DNA from: Sporosarcina sp. ACRSM
GTDB taxonomy: Bacteria; Bacillota; Bacilli; Bacillales_A; Planococcaceae
Direction: 5' to 3'
DNA length: 64,000 nt
Assembly (NCBI RefSeq): GCF_022346545.1
Contig: NZ_JAKRNU010000012.1
Coordinates: 1 to 64,000, forward strand
Positions 8,750-19,557 of the stretch are shown here, piece by piece; positions within the stretch are counted from its first letter, which is position 1, and each line of letters begins with the position of its first letter. The translations under genes and the position numbers were made by a program. The notes under the pieces were generated by a model. That model ran no database searches, was not told where the DNA came from, and was given only the letters and a program-made list of their open reading frames with translations.

Positions 8750-10951
8750 TTAATTGATCACACGCTGCACGGAATAGATGTCACGAATTTGCTTAATCCG
8801 ATCGACAATTCGATGCAAATGTGCAATATCTGTTATTTTAATCGTCAGATGAATGCGGGCAATCTTATCCCGGTCCATCTTGCCGTTGACCGCAACAATC
8901 GGCGTTTTCATATCAGCAATGACCATCATCACTTCATTTAAGACACCTTGACGATCGAATGCGGACACTTCGATATCCACATGAAATTCTTTCTTCGAAG
9001 TGGACGGACCGACTGCCCATTCCACATCGATAAGACGATCATCTTCCTCATTTTCACACGTAGTGATATTCGGGCAGTCGGATCTGTGAACGGACACACC
9101 GCGCCCTTTCGTGATGAATCCAACAATTTGATCGCCTGGAACGGGATTGCAACATTTGGATAAACGAATCAACAGATTTTCGATCCCTTTCACGATGACG
9201 CCCGACTCCGTCATTTTCGTGGAAGAGGCGGAATTTATCTCCGAAACGATTTTGTCGATTGTATCTTGCTTTTCCCGCTCACGTCTCATTTTTTCTGCAA
9301 GGCGGTTGACGACTTGTTGAGCAGTGATGCCGCTAAAGCCGACTGCCGCATACATGTCCTCTTCTGAAGTGAAACTGAATTTCTCGACCGTCCGGTTAAT
9401 GTTCTCAGCTGTGAGCACTTCCCTGAGATCATACTCCTGTGCTTTCACTTCTTTTTCAATCATTTCCCGGCCTTTTTGAATATTTTCCGCACGTAGCTGT
9501 TTCTTGAAAAATTGACGAATTTTATTTTTCGCTTGAGAGGTCTTAGCAATCTTTAACCAATCGCGGCTCGGTCCGAATGATTGCTTCGACGTCAAGATTT
9601 CAATGATGTCCCCCGTCACCAACTCGGCATCAAGCGGGACCATCTTGCCGTTCACTTTCGCCCCGATGGTTCGGTTTCCGACTTCGGAATGGACACGGTA
9701 GGCAAAATCGATCGGGACCGATCCTGCTGGTAGCTCCAGCACGTCCCCGTCAGGTGTAAAGACGTAGACCATATCCGAAAACAAATCGAATTTCAATGAT
9801 TCCATAAATTCTTCCGCATTGGATGACTCATTTTGGAATTCAAGGATCTCCCTGAACCAAGTCAGTTTCGAATCGATATCGCTTGGCCGGTCTGAAATCG
9901 ATTTCCCTTCTTTGTAAGCCCAATGTGCAGCCACACCGAACTCGGCAATTTTATGCATTTCTTCCGTCCGGATTTGCACTTCAAGCGGATCACCCGCTGG
10001 TCCGACAACCGTTGTATGCAATGACTGATACAGATTCTGTTTCGGCATGGCGATATAGTCTTTGAATCTGCCCGGCATCGGTTTCCAAAGCGTATGGATG
10101 ATCCCAAGAACTGCATAGCAATCTTTAATACTGGAAACAAGAATCCGCACAGCGAGAAGATCGTAAATCTCGTTGAATTCTTTCTTTTGGAGAATCATCT
10201 TCCGATAGATGGAATACAGATGTTTGGGGCGGCCTGAGAGATCGGCTTGGATGTCCATCGAGCCGATTTCCTCTTTGATTTGCTCCATGACATTTTCCAA
10301 GTAATTTTCACGTTCGACCCTTTTTCGTTTCATCATATTGACGATCCGGTAGTATTGTTGCGGATTCAAATAACGCAATGCCGTATCTTCAAGCTCCCAT
10401 TTAATGGCGGAGATTCCGAGACGATGAGCAAGCGGAGCGAATATTTCCAATGTTTCAGCTGCGACACGACGCTGTTTCTCTTCCGGCACATGTTTCAAAG
10501 TCCGCATATTATGAAGCCTGTCCGCCAATTTTATTAGAATGACACGGATATCCTGTGCCATGGCCACGAACATTTTCCGATGGTTTTCCGCTTGTTTTTC
10601 CTCTTTGGACTTATATTTCAGCTTTTCAAGTTTCGTAACTCCATCGACAAGTAACGCCACTTCTTCTCCAAATTCACGAATGATATCTTCCCTGCTGACT
10701 TCCGTGTCTTCCACCACATCGTGCAGAAAACCCGCAGCCACCGTCGAAGGATCCATTTGTAATTGAGCGAGAATACCCGCAACTTGGACAGGATGAAGAA
10801 TGTAAGCCTCACCTGAGCTTCTGAACTGGCCTTCATGAGCGGATTTTGCAGACTCGTATGCTTTTTTGATAAATTCGACATGCTCGGCATTCATATAAGA
10901 AGAGACCAGTGAAAATATCTCTTCCGCTGTCATGTCACGATTTTTCGCCAT
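8750..10951 (-). CDS. relA: bifunctional (p)ppGpp synthetase/hydrolase Rel
   Basis: 733 residues from ATG 10951 (MAKNRDMTAEEIF), set by AAAGGAG 8 bases upstream; the frame open to 11083 encodes unrelated residues. Domains in order are the HD hydrolase (about 45-150, HPVQVAGILAQL, AAGFLHDVVEDTE), the synthetase (about 230-345, RPKHLYSIYRKM, RFKDYIAMPKQNLYQSLHTTV), TGS (about 390-450, VYVFTPDGDVLELPAGS), the zinc-finger/helical region (LIRLSKCCNPVPGDQIVGF) and ACT (about 660-733). Intact HD residues indicate that it both makes and breaks (p)ppGpp. It lies between apt and dtd. Confidence 0.96.
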   Translation of the reverse strand: MAKNRDMTAEEIFSLVSSYMNAEHVEFIKKAYESAKSAHEGQFRSSGEAYILHPVQVAGILAQLQMDPSTVAAGFLHDVVEDTEVSREDIIREFGEEVALLVDGVTKLEKLKYKSKEEKQAENHRKMFVAMAQDIRVILIKLADRLHNMRTLKHVPEEKQRRVAAETLEIFAPLAHRLGISAIKWELEDTALRYLNPQQYYRIVNMMKRKRVERENYLENVMEQIKEEIGSMDIQADLSGRPKHLYSIYRKMILQKKEFNEIYDLLAVRILVSSIKDCYAVLGIIHTLWKPMPGRFKDYIAMPKQNLYQSLHTTVVGPAGDPLEVQIRTEEMHKIAEFGVAAHWAYKEGKSISDRPSDIDSKLTWFREILEFQNESSNAEEFMESLKFDLFSDMVYVFTPDGDVLELPAGSVPIDFAYRVHSEVGNRTIGAKVNGKMVPLDAELVTGDIIEILTSKQSFGPSRDWLKIAKTSQAKNKIRQFFKKQLRAENIQKGREMIEKEVKAQEYDLREVLTAENINRTVEKFSFTSEEDMYAAVGFSGITAQQVVNRLAEKMRREREKQDTIDKIVSEINSASSTKMTESGVIVKGIENLLIRLSKCCNPVPGDQIVGFITKGRGVSVHRSDCPNITTCENEEDDRLIDVEWAVGPSTSKKEFHVDIEVSAFDRQGVLNEVMMVIADMKTPIVAVNGKMDRDKIARIHLTIKITDIAHLHRIVDRIKQIRDIYSVQRVIN

Positions 10952-11050
10952 GTTATTACTCCTTTCGACTCTTTCCGCAAAAAAAAATGATAATACTTCT
11001 ATTGTATGTATAAAAGCATAAAGATGTAAAGGGGTAAGATAGAGAAAAAT

Positions 11051-11070
11051 CCCCCGCTCTAATGCGGAGG
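11051..11070 (-). terminator. terminator/attenuator between apt and relA
   Basis: Minus strand CCTCCGC-ATTAGA-GCGGGGG followed by ATTTTT, 12 bases after the apt stop. It would separate recJ-apt from relA, which then needs its own promoter. Confidence 0.75.
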
Positions 11071-11082
11071 ACTTATTTCTCA

Positions 11083-11595
11083 TTAGTATTGAATCAATGC
11101 TCTCATGTCGTAGCCTTTTAGTTTTTCACGGCCATTTAAATAGGACAATTCGATGATGAATGCGCATCCAGCAACGACACCGCCGAGTTTCTCGACCAGT
11201 TCGATCGTAGCGCCGACCGTCCCACCTGTAGCGAGCAGGTCATCGACAATGAGTACACGCTGTCCAGGCTTGATGGCATCTTTGTGAATGGTCAACGTAT
11301 CCGTGCCATACTCTAAGTCATACTCGACTTTAATCGTCTCTCTCGGCAGTTTCCCTGGTTTGCGTACAGGAGCGAAGCCGACTTCCAGCGCATACGCCAC
11401 CGGGCAACCGATGATGAATCCGCGCGCTTCGGGACCGATGATAATATCTGTACCGACTTCATTTGCGTATTTAACGATTTCATCTGTCGCGTATTTATAA
11501 GCTTTTCCATTATCCATGATCGTCGAAATATCTTTAAAACTAATTCCTTCTTTCGGATAATCCGGTACAATCGTCACATAATTTTTTAAATCCAT
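11083..11595 (-). CDS. apt: adenine phosphoribosyltransferase
   Basis: 170 residues, normal length. It converts adenine and PRPP to AMP in purine salvage. The PRPP-binding motif [13 protein letters not shown] and the upstream [16 protein letters not shown] and ARGF-type hood are present, with [13 protein letters not shown] at the N-terminus. Its start overlaps the recJ stop by 10 bases, so the two are translationally coupled. Confidence 0.97.
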   Translation of the reverse strand: MDLKNYVTIVPDYPKEGISFKDISTIMDNGKAYKYATDEIVKYANEVGTDIIIGPEARGFIIGCPVAYALEVGFAPVRKPGKLPRETIKVEYDLEYGTDTLTIHKDAIKPGQRVLIVDDLLATGGTVGATIELVEKLGGVVAGCAFIIELSYLNGREKLKGYDMRALIQY

Positions 11596-13934
11596 TGATG
11601 TTCCTCCCTGTCGACAGTGCCCTTAAGGACTGCGTCGAACCAACTTTTCAATTCCAAATGGGGTGTATAGAGCAAATTTTTTTCGAGCTCCATCTGACGT
11701 GCGCGTGCTTGATAAGACGGGGCTTCGGAAAGATCCCGTTTCCCTGTCGTTTCCACAATGGAAACAAAACCATCTTCTATCTTAACAAATCCAAGTTCAG
11801 AAAACACCTTTGACATGAAAATTACCGAATCTTTTTTCCAGCCTTTATGCTTCGTCAGCAGTTCACCGTTCTTTGACAGATCGAATATTTCGCGCTTTTT
11901 CAAGAAACTGTAGTACCAGCCGAATTGTTCGCGGCTCGGAAGTCCATCGAAATAGACCGATTCCGGTGCATGGAAATGGGCATAAATCCGATCTGGCGCT
12001 GCCGCTAGAACCAATTGTTGCAAATCCTTTTCATCCTCCGGAATATCCAAAAGAACCAGATTTTTCACTTCTGTTACAGGTCGGCGTCCGTAAATATCGA
12101 TGGCAATGCCTTTCAATGAAGATTGGAACTGCGTGACCGTCCGCTCGTGAAATGCAACAAACGACGTATGCTCCACCGGAATGGATGGCAACCATCTGGA
12201 AGGTTCGCGGACTCCCCTTAAATCGAATAACTGCCATTCATCCGACCGGATATCTCCAATCATCAATTGCGGCTTTTTAAGCCCGTTCCACTCATTCACT
12301 TGCAAATCGCCCGCTACCGACAATGTAATGGCAGGCGTCAGTTCATCGGCGATATGGCCTATACCGAAACCAATGGCATCTAGCGACAGTTCCCCATCTG
12401 CCAATTCCAATTTCAAATGATTTTTGGCAGCTCCGATTTTCCGGAAGGATTTAACGGATAGGTCTTCCAACAGATAATTCGGCTTTTCAAACGATATGCC
12501 AAATGGACGTAATAATTCCAACGATTCCAGAACTTCCACATCAATTTCATCTATCGTAAGCGGAACATCAATGAGCAGTTCAGGAGAAAGCATGTCATCG
12601 GTCAATACTTCTTCCGCCTGTGTATTCAGTTGTTGACGCAGCAAATCGATATTTGAAACTTCAAGGGACATGCCTGCCGCCATTTGGTGACCGCCGAAAT
12701 GCGGAAGCAACTGTGCGCATTTCGACAATTCTGCGAACAGATCGAAGCCTGGAATGCTTCGGGCAGACCCTTTTGCAATCCCTTTCTCTTCGTCAATCGA
12801 AAGGACAATAGTCGGACGGTGATATTTGTCTGTGATACGGGAAGCGACAATGCCAATCACGCCTGCATTCCACCCTTCTGCAGCAATGACGAAGACAAGC
12901 GGGATGTCCGTGCCGTAGGTTGTGGCAATGATGTCTTCCGTTTCCTGATGAATGGCAGAAACGAGCGCTTGCCTTTCTTTGTTCAGCTCATCCAATTCCG
13001 AAGCAAGTGCAAGTGCTTGCTCCATAGTTTCCGATTTGAGTAGATGTACCGCTGGAGAGGCGTCGCCAAGACGGCCTGCCGCATTCAAACGGGGCCCGAT
13101 CATAAAGCCTATCGATTCCTCATCCAGTGTTCTTTGATCCGTCCCGGAGATTTTCGTAAGTGCTTGAATGGCAGGCCTTTTGGAAATCCGCATCCGTCGA
13201 ATTCCCTCTTTGACAAAATATCGATTCTCCCCCTGCAACGGAACAAGATCGGCGACTGTCCCGATCGCTACAACCTCAATCAAGTCTTGCGGAGGTCCTT
13301 CTAAAAGCGCACTGGCAAGCTTGAAAGCGACTCCGACACCGGCCAGTTCTCCAAATGGGTAATTCCCTTCAGGATGGCGTGGATGGATAATCGCATCCGC
13401 AGCCGGCAGCACTTCTCCGATTTCATGATGATCCGTCACAATCACTTGCATGCCGAGCGTTTTGGCAAATGCGATTTCATCGTTACCGGCAATTCCATTG
13501 TCAACTGTAATGATGAGAGACGCGCCTTGGGCATACAGCTCTTGGAAAAGATCTTTATTCGGACCATAGCCATGTTCAAAACGATCGGGAATGGCAAAGG
13601 ATACATCTGCTCCGAGACGTTCCAAGGCGGTCGTCAGCACCGTTACACTCGTCACACCGTCGGCATCATAATCACCATAGACAACAATTTTCTTATCAGC
13701 CGCAATCGCTTGTTTAATCAGTTTGACCGCCTTATCCATATCATGAAATAAAAATGGATCATGCATAGCCGACTCTGTCATATATAGGAAATTTTTCGCT
13801 TCAATTGGGTCCGTTATCCCTCTTGCCGCAAGTATTTTCGCTTGGACGGTGGAAATGCCAACATCTTTCGTCAACGCTTCGACGATTTGCATGTCAGGCC
13901 TTTCCACCGTCCATCTTTTCATTGATTGTATCAA
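11586..13934 (-). CDS. recJ: single-stranded-DNA exonuclease RecJ
   Basis: 782 residues, DHH phosphoesterase family, 5'-3' ssDNA exonuclease for recombination and mismatch repair. Motifs are [14 protein letters not shown] (about 85), [22 protein letters not shown] (DHH), GVGVAFKLA and the DHHA1 [12 protein letters not shown] long C-terminal RecJ_C region (about 570-782), typical of Firmicutes, follows. The TTG start at 13934 has AAGGATGTG upstream; the in-frame ATG at 13922 is the alternative. It is coupled to apt. Confidence 0.95.
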   Translation of the reverse strand: MIQSMKRWTVERPDMQIVEALTKDVGISTVQAKILAARGITDPIEAKNFLYMTESAMHDPFLFHDMDKAVKLIKQAIAADKKIVVYGDYDADGVTSVTVLTTALERLGADVSFAIPDRFEHGYGPNKDLFQELYAQGASLIITVDNGIAGNDEIAFAKTLGMQVIVTDHHEIGEVLPAADAIIHPRHPEGNYPFGELAGVGVAFKLASALLEGPPQDLIEVVAIGTVADLVPLQGENRYFVKEGIRRMRISKRPAIQALTKISGTDQRTLDEESIGFMIGPRLNAAGRLGDASPAVHLLKSETMEQALALASELDELNKERQALVSAIHQETEDIIATTYGTDIPLVFVIAAEGWNAGVIGIVASRITDKYHRPTIVLSIDEEKGIAKGSARSIPGFDLFAELSKCAQLLPHFGGHQMAAGMSLEVSNIDLLRQQLNTQAEEVLTDDMLSPELLIDVPLTIDEIDVEVLESLELLRPFGISFEKPNYLLEDLSVKSFRKIGAAKNHLKLELADGELSLDAIGFGIGHIADELTPAITLSVAGDLQVNEWNGLKKPQLMIGDIRSDEWQLFDLRGVREPSRWLPSIPVEHTSFVAFHERTVTQFQSSLKGIAIDIYGRRPVTEVKNLVLLDIPEDEKDLQQLVLAAAPDRIYAHFHAPESVYFDGLPSREQFGWYYSFLKKREIFDLSKNGELLTKHKGWKKDSVIFMSKVFSELGFVKIEDGFVSIVETTGKRDLSEAPSYQARARQMELEKNLLYTPHLELKSWFDAVLKGTVDREEHQWI

Positions 13935-14021
13935 AATCTTTCACATCCTTACGTTCATTATAACGAATCAATTCGGTATCTGAAAGCGGCAGAAGAAGTT
14001 CCAATTGCTCCAACAATAGAA

Positions 14022-14054
14022 AAAACACCTTCATCGGTATATAGAAGGTGTTTT
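14022..14054 (-). terminator. terminator of the yrvD-like gene
   Basis: AAAACACCTT / AAGGTGTTTT stem with a 13-base loop just after the stop at 14060, with A/T-rich flanks. Confidence 0.75.
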
Positions 14055-14059
14055 GCGCG

Positions 14060-14404
14060 TCATTCCGCCAGTTTTTCTGTCACTGGAGTATTTTCGGCAC
14101 GACGGGCATTCTGTTTTTGCAATTCCGCAATCTCATTTTGTTGCGCCGCAATGGTCAATTCCTTTGCCGTCATTTCTTTTTGAAGTTCTTTCAGCCGATG
14201 CTTTGACTGAACCGAGCGGAACATCGCTACAAAGATGCTAATGATGGCACCAAGGAAAGCGGAACCTAAAACGACCAGAATCAATGGCCATTGCGCTTCC
14301 CCAAAAATATAATTCACTTTAACTGCCTCGACATTGACGATGGCAAACAAGGCGATCACAATCGCAAATAAAAGTCCAAATAATAAATTCCACTGAAATT
14401 TCAC
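14060..14404 (-). CDS. LapA-domain membrane protein (YrvD-like)
   Basis: 114 residues. Two membrane segments (about 5-27 WNLLFGLLFAIVIALFAIVNVEAV and 40-62 WPLILVVLGSAFLGAIISIFVAMF) are followed by a coiled-coil tail (SKHRLKELQKEMTAKELTIAAQQNEIAELQ). This is the LapA/DUF1049 layout; E. coli LapA takes part in LPS-synthesis control, but the Gram-positive homologue has no known role. Position between recJ and secDF equals B. subtilis yrvD. It is flanked by terminators on both sides, so it is probably monocistronic. Confidence 0.85.
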   Translation of the reverse strand: MKFQWNLLFGLLFAIVIALFAIVNVEAVKVNYIFGEAQWPLILVVLGSAFLGAIISIFVAMFRSVQSKHRLKELQKEMTAKELTIAAQQNEIAELQKQNARRAENTPVTEKLAE

Positions 14405-14429
14405 CGTATGACCTCCTTATCATGAAAAA

Positions 14430-14460
14430 GAACAGGATATAGCATAACTATACCCTGTTC
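14430..14460 (-). terminator. terminator of secDF
   Basis: GAACAGGGTATAG / CTATATCCTGTTC stem with a short loop and TTTTT on the minus side, 20 bases after the stop. Confidence 0.85.
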
Positions 14461-14479
14461 TACACTGATACCAAACCTA

Positions 14480-16750
14480 TTAGACAACAGGCTCGTCTGA
14501 ACCCCATTGTTTCTTCTCTTGATCCACTTTAATAGTACCTCTCGTTTTCATTTCACGCTTTTTCAAATCAAACCAGATTTGAGCTGAAATGAAGATGGAA
14601 GAGTAAGTCCCTGCGATTAATCCGATCAATAAGGCGATTGAGAATGGGCGGATGGCCTCGGCACCCATTAAGATCATTGCCACAACAACGAAGATGACCG
14701 TCAAAACTGTATTGACGGAACGACCAAGCGTTTGACGAAGAGATTTATTGACAATGTCTGCAAGCTCCGCCACATCATTGATCGTACCCCGACGATTCAA
14801 GTTTTCTCGAATCCGGTCGAATGTGACAATCGTATCGTTGATAGAATAACCGACAATTGTCAGAACAGCAGCGATGAAGGTGATATCCACTTCCAACCGT
14901 AAAATACTGAAAATCGCCAGCATAAAGAACACATCATGGACAAGTCCGATGACAGTCGCCAGACCCATACGCCATTCGAAACGCAATGCTACATAGAGGA
15001 GAATACCAAGCCCAGCATAAAGGAGTGCGTAAAATGCATTTTTTGCAAGCTCCTTACCGACTGTCGATGATACGGTCGAGATATTCGGATCGGCCCCATA
15101 TACAGCAGCAAGTTCCGCTTTTATTTTATTGACTTCAGCCTGGCTGAACTCCTCCTTATACCGAGCAACGCCAATATTGCCCGTTTCGCCTGAAATGACG
15201 ATATCGCTTGTAGGATGTCCAATTTCCTCTAATTGTTCTTGCAGTCCCGCTTCAGTCAATGGATCGTTGGATAAGACTTCCACACGTGTCCCACTGGAGA
15301 AGTCAATACCTAGATTCAATTTGAAAACTGCAAGCATAATTATGCCCACGACAAGTAAAACCGCCGACAGACTGTAAAATCTTTTACGAGTACCAACGAA
15401 ATCGAAACGATCAAATTTCGTCGACAATTCCAATGTTTCCACGCCTTCTTCCGGAGCATGGACCTTATTTTTCGAAATGCCGAACAGTCCCGGTTTCCCA
15501 TCGAGCATTCCACTATTGACGAGAAGACCGAGCAGCAAACGTGTTCCCCAGACAGCTGTTATAAAGCTTGCGAGAATACTGATAATCAAAATCAGTGCAA
15601 ATCCTCTAACAGAACTTGTCCCGTAAACGAAGAGGACGACTGCTGCCAAAATGGTTGTCAGGTTGGCATCCAATATGGCTGTGAAGGCTTGCTTCGCTCC
15701 AGCTTGGAACGCCGCCTTCACCGACTTGCCGACACGCAATTCTTCTCGGATACGCTCATATGTCAAAATGTTTGCATCGACGGCCATCCCGACCCCGAGC
15801 ACCAATGCCGCAATACCCGGCAATGTCAGGACGCCATTGATGAGCGTGAATACAAGCAAGATGAGATAGATGTAAACCGATAGCGTAATGACGGCCACCA
15901 ATCCAGGTATTCTATAATAGACAAGCATGAAAAGGAAGATGAGGGCGATACCGATAATCCCCGCATACACCGTCTTATTCAATGCCTGCTCACCGAATTG
16001 TGCACCGACAGAAGTCGAGTATACTTCTTCAAGATGGACCGGTAATGCACCCGCATTCAGAATTCCGGCCAGGTCTTTCGCTTCTTCCAATGTAAATGAA
16101 CCTGAAATTTCCACATTGGAGGAATTGATCGGATACTGAACGCGTGGTGCTGAAACGAATTTCGGATCCGGTTTGAGCATTTCTTCTTTATAGGAGTCTA
16201 CACCCTCTTCAAAATCGAGCCAGATGACGAGCACATTATCCGGCGCAGGCTTACTGGAAATTTCCGTTGTCACTTGACCGAATTTTTTCGGGTCTTTCAT
16301 TTCCAGCGTAACGACAGGGCTATTCGTGTCACTGAACCCTTCCTTCGCCTTGCCTTCTTTCAGGTCATTTCCGTCCAGAATGATGTTATCATCCGCATCT
16401 CTGAACGTTAAATTTGCCTGAGTGGACAGCATTTCCCGTGCCGATTCCTGGTCTTCCACGCCCGCTAACTGGACACGAATCCGGTTTCCGGACTCGACTT
16501 GGATGATCGGTTCACTGACCCCGATCGCGTCAACCCGTCTGGACAGCGCACTTGCTGTATCGGCAACGACTTCTTCCGTTATTGGTTGTCCTTTCTTCAA
16601 TTCTTCAACTTGATAAAGAACTTCAAAGCCTCCTTGTAAATCGAGACCGAGTTTGACATTTTTCAATATCGGATTGGTCGTCGTCCCGATTGTCGCGGCA
16701 AACACGACAAGCAATAATAGGAACGCAACGATTCGTCCTCTTCTTTTCAT
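14480..16750 (-). CDS. secDF: fused protein-export membrane protein SecDF
   Basis: 756 residues, a single-chain SecD-SecF as in Bacillus. It uses the proton gradient to help late translocation through SecYEG. The SecD half (about 1-430) has LGLDLQGGFEVLYQ and a large external P1 domain, then membrane segments with VLGVGMAVDANILTYERIREEL. The SecF half (about 450-756) has LGIDFSSGTRVEV, TVVGYSINDTIVTFDRIRENL. Twelve membrane segments are expected. The C-terminus is hydrophilic. Terminators on both sides suggest it is transcribed alone. Confidence 0.97.
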   Translation of the reverse strand: MKRRGRIVAFLLLLVVFAATIGTTTNPILKNVKLGLDLQGGFEVLYQVEELKKGQPITEEVVADTASALSRRVDAIGVSEPIIQVESGNRIRVQLAGVEDQESAREMLSTQANLTFRDADDNIILDGNDLKEGKAKEGFSDTNSPVVTLEMKDPKKFGQVTTEISSKPAPDNVLVIWLDFEEGVDSYKEEMLKPDPKFVSAPRVQYPINSSNVEISGSFTLEEAKDLAGILNAGALPVHLEEVYSTSVGAQFGEQALNKTVYAGIIGIALIFLFMLVYYRIPGLVAVITLSVYIYLILLVFTLINGVLTLPGIAALVLGVGMAVDANILTYERIREELRVGKSVKAAFQAGAKQAFTAILDANLTTILAAVVLFVYGTSSVRGFALILIISILASFITAVWGTRLLLGLLVNSGMLDGKPGLFGISKNKVHAPEEGVETLELSTKFDRFDFVGTRKRFYSLSAVLLVVGIIMLAVFKLNLGIDFSSGTRVEVLSNDPLTEAGLQEQLEEIGHPTSDIVISGETGNIGVARYKEEFSQAEVNKIKAELAAVYGADPNISTVSSTVGKELAKNAFYALLYAGLGILLYVALRFEWRMGLATVIGLVHDVFFMLAIFSILRLEVDITFIAAVLTIVGYSINDTIVTFDRIRENLNRRGTINDVAELADIVNKSLRQTLGRSVNTVLTVIFVVVAMILMGAEAIRPFSIALLIGLIAGTYSSIFISAQIWFDLKKREMKTRGTIKVDQEKKQWGSDEPVV

Positions 16751-16806
16751 AATTCTATTTCCCCCTCTTTATGTGGAGCGGCACAACAACTAGCTATGTA
16801 CATGCC

Positions 16807-16866
16807 AAAAACGCAATACGTCCATTATGAAACACGGTCATCCATGTGTCAAATGAACTTGCGTTT
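16807..16866 (-). terminator. long-stem terminator downstream of comN
   Basis: Minus strand AAACGCAAGTTCATTTGACAC ... pairs with GTGTTTCATAATGGAC..TTGCGTTTTT, ending in T5. It lies just beyond the comN stop. The stem is imperfect but extends over about 25 pairs. Confidence 0.6.
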
Positions 16867-16871
16867 CTTTA

Positions 16872-17192
16872 TCATAACTTATTTTCCTGTTTTTGTGGTG
16901 AGAGAAGAATTTGCAGTTCTTCACTATTCAAGTCGGAGAACCAATCGGAGCCCCGCTGTTCTTCAATCTGAGTATACGTCATGAATTCTGCTGGAGTAAT
17001 TTGGAAGATACTATTGACAATTTCATGAAGTTTCATCGACCCGACATCTTTTTTCCGCCATTTTTTCCGAATGCAATACGCCCAAATCTCTTCCTCGGTG
17101 ACGGTAGAATAGCCGTATAGATGGAATTCATTCTTTTTACTTTCAACCGCTGGCAACACTTGGATGAATCGTTGTTCGAATTGAAGTGTCAT
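16872..17192 (-). CDS. comN: post-transcriptional regulator ComN
   Basis: 106 residues from ATG 17192 (MTLQFEQRFIQVLPAVESKKNEF), chosen because AAAGGA lies 9 bases upstream; two earlier in-frame ATGs overlap that site. The family motif EFHLYGYSTVTEEEIWAYCIRKKWRK is typical of the small ComN/YrzD family. In B. subtilis ComN affects comE mRNA and late competence. It lies between secDF and spoVB, the same place as B. subtilis comN, and is divergent from spoVB. Confidence 0.85.
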   Translation of the reverse strand: MTLQFEQRFIQVLPAVESKKNEFHLYGYSTVTEEEIWAYCIRKKWRKKDVGSMKLHEIVNSIFQITPAEFMTYTQIEEQRGSDWFSDLNSEELQILLSPQKQENKL

Positions 17193-17301
17193 CGTTTCCA
17201 TTCCTTTCATTTGACTGAAGATGAACAGTCCTAAGTACGATTACGTAAGCATACGTTTAGTGTATATGAATTGACTGTATTTAGGAAGGAGTTGTTTAAC
17301 T

Positions 17302-18819
17302 TTGTCTTCATTCATTCGCGGAACGGTCGTCCTCATGGTCGCAGTCTTCCTCACAAAACTTTTGGGGTTCGTCTATCGTATCCAATTCATGCGGGTTGCG
17401 GGTGAAGAGGCGGTAGGAATTTACATGACCGCATACCCGGCGTTCATCTTTTTCCTCTCGCTCGTCCAATTAGGTGTGCCGATTGCCGTTGCGAAAGTGA
17501 TTGCTGAACTCGATGCGAAAGGGCAATCCGTGAAACTACCTTCCGTGATGAGAACTTCCACGTTTATCACGGTTTTGACCGGGGCTGTTTTCATCCCTGT
17601 CTCAATTCTTTTCGTACCCTATCTATCCGGGACGCTGCTCGGGAATGCGGCATCTGCCACAACATTGTATGTCGGGATTGCCATTATCCCGGTTGCAGCC
17701 ATCGGTGGATTGATCCGGGGTTACTTTCAAGGGATCGCCCGTATCGAAGAAACAGCATGGTCTCAAATTATCGAACAGTTTGTCCGTATCGCATTGATCA
17801 CCTGGCTGTTGCCCACACTACTCGTTGCGGAAAATACGGCACTCAGCGCTGCGTATGCAATGGCCATCACATTATTGGCGGAAATGGTCTCCGTCTTGTA
17901 TCTACTGTTCAAATACCAGCAGAAGAAAAGGCATGTGCCAAAAGAACAGAAAAAGCAGCCACGCTATCCGATGGAGCCCATCTTATCCATCGCGCTCCCT
18001 GCTTCCGGCAGCCGCTTGTTTGGATCCTTCACCTGGTTTCTTGAACCGATCATCTTTTTGCGTGCATTGGCGATGTCAGGGGTGACAGCTGTTGCGGCCA
18101 CTACGCTCTATGGCGTTATCTCGGGCGTCCTCGTGCCCTTATTGCTCTTTCCATCATTCATCCCATATGCGTTGTCGGTTGTCCTTATACCGGCTGTCAG
18201 TGGGGCTGCAGCTGCGCATAACATAAAAAAGTTGCGGGAACGGATCCATTTGTCGCTTCGATTATCAGCCTTGACGGGAGCATTTGCCGCGGCGGTTTTT
18301 TATATCCACGGACAGGCGTTGGCAGAAAAGCTTTTCCACGTCACGGAAGGCGCTTCGTATATGACGTTGCTGGCCCCTGTTTTTTTCTTTTATTATATCC
18401 AAAGTCCACTGTATTCGATTTTGCAAGCGACAGGAGATGCCAAAGCCGGGATGATGAACTCCATCTATGGAGGAATCGCGAAACTCGGCGTCATGTTCGT
18501 CCTTGCTTCCCAGCCCGGACTTCAGGAAACGGGCGCTGTACTCGCAATCGGTTTCGGGGTTCTCGTCACATCGTTCCTGCATATCGCGACGCTTCGGAAA
18601 AACCGATCAACGGGCACCGGTTTTTCCATGTTCGCCTTACCTTATGCCGCCTTTATCGCAACATGTATTATGCGACCGATCTTCCTGCCTATCGGAAATT
18701 ACGGCTTGTTAACGGAATGTGTCATTACAACGCTCTTCCTCCTCGTTGCGCTTATCCTGACGGGGCAAGTGAAAAAAGGCGATCTATTTTTGTTCAGAAG
18801 ATTGATGAAGCATCATTGA
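17302..18819 (+). CDS. spoVB: stage V sporulation protein B, polysaccharide/lipid flippase
   Basis: 505 residues from TTG with AGGAAGGAG 11 bases upstream. MATE/PST-type flippase of the MVF (MurJ-like) group with about 14 membrane segments; begins RGTVVLMVAVFLTKLLGFVYRIQFMRVAGEEAVGIY, a SpoVB hallmark. It is needed for spore cortex synthesis, probably moving lipid-linked precursors in the mother cell. It is one of few plus-strand genes here. Its last 7 bases overlap the end of the converging DUF421 gene, with no terminator space between them. Confidence 0.93.
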   Translation: MSSFIRGTVVLMVAVFLTKLLGFVYRIQFMRVAGEEAVGIYMTAYPAFIFFLSLVQLGVPIAVAKVIAELDAKGQSVKLPSVMRTSTFITVLTGAVFIPVSILFVPYLSGTLLGNAASATTLYVGIAIIPVAAIGGLIRGYFQGIARIEETAWSQIIEQFVRIALITWLLPTLLVAENTALSAAYAMAITLLAEMVSVLYLLFKYQQKKRHVPKEQKKQPRYPMEPILSIALPASGSRLFGSFTWFLEPIIFLRALAMSGVTAVAATTLYGVISGVLVPLLLFPSFIPYALSVVLIPAVSGAAAAHNIKKLRERIHLSLRLSALTGAFAAAVFYIHGQALAEKLFHVTEGASYMTLLAPVFFFYYIQSPLYSILQATGDAKAGMMNSIYGGIAKLGVMFVLASQPGLQETGAVLAIGFGVLVTSFLHIATLRKNRSTGTGFSMFALPYAAFIATCIMRPIFLPIGNYGLLTECVITTLFLLVALILTGQVKKGDLFLFRRLMKHH

Positions 18820-19454
18820 GCATCTTCTTTCAATTGGAATCTCAACTTCCCCTCTTCAAATGTACAGTAAAAAACGGTCTTCACATCATACACGCCTTGA
18901 GATTGAAGTTGTTCCAGAAGCCATTGCTCTGTTTTCCCACTAATTTCAAGATGCCGCTTTTGAACGCTTCCATCCGCAATCAAGGAAAGAGCCGGTTGGA
19001 CATCGGCATGTTTGAATACAGATAGATTTCCTGAGGGCTCTAAATAAGCCACGGACACCTCATGTACAGAACCGATTTGCTGCTCACGAAGTTGTTGGAA
19101 GAGATCATCAAGATTATAACGCTGTTTCCGCATTGCACTTTCAAGTATTTTCCCATTTTTTATAATCAACGTCGGATCACCGTCTACAAGATCCCTAAAT
19201 TTCTTACTCTTCAATGATAAAAAAGACGAAATCAATTGAATCACGAGCAAGACGAACATCGGAACAATCGATTGAATGAGTTTCTGGTCAGGGGAATCAA
19301 TTGCGAATGCAGCAATCTCCGCTAAAAAGACAAAAACAACAATATCGATCACCCCAAGTTCGCCGACTTCCCGTTTTCCCATAATTCGCAAGATGATCAA
19401 GATGAGCACGTAAAGTAATACTGTACGGAAACCGATAATAAGCAAATCGTGCAT
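18813..19454 (-). CDS. DUF421 membrane protein (YrbG/YetF-like)
   Basis: 213 residues. N-terminal half with three membrane helices (about 5-25, 32-52, 60-82) containing LRIMGKREVGELGVIDIVVFVFLAEIAAFAI, the DUF421 signature. The soluble half (about 85-213) has DGDPTLIIKNGKILESAMRKQRYNLDDLFQQLREQQI. A YetF homologue; members affect germination or envelope properties in Bacillus, but the molecular function is unsettled. Location equals B. subtilis yrbG beside spoVB. Confidence 0.88.
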   Translation of the reverse strand: MHDLLIIGFRTVLLYVLILIILRIMGKREVGELGVIDIVVFVFLAEIAAFAIDSPDQKLIQSIVPMFVLLVIQLISSFLSLKSKKFRDLVDGDPTLIIKNGKILESAMRKQRYNLDDLFQQLREQQIGSVHEVSVAYLEPSGNLSVFKHADVQPALSLIADGSVQKRHLEISGKTEQWLLEQLQSQGVYDVKTVFYCTFEEGKLRFQLKEDAQ

Positions 19455-19557
19455 CTACATCCCCCTTTTTCAAGTAGGATACCCTTGATCATTTACGGAC
19501 TATACCCGATTTGTTGTAAATCCAATAGGCAAGCGAAATTTGAGCACTTCCGAAACG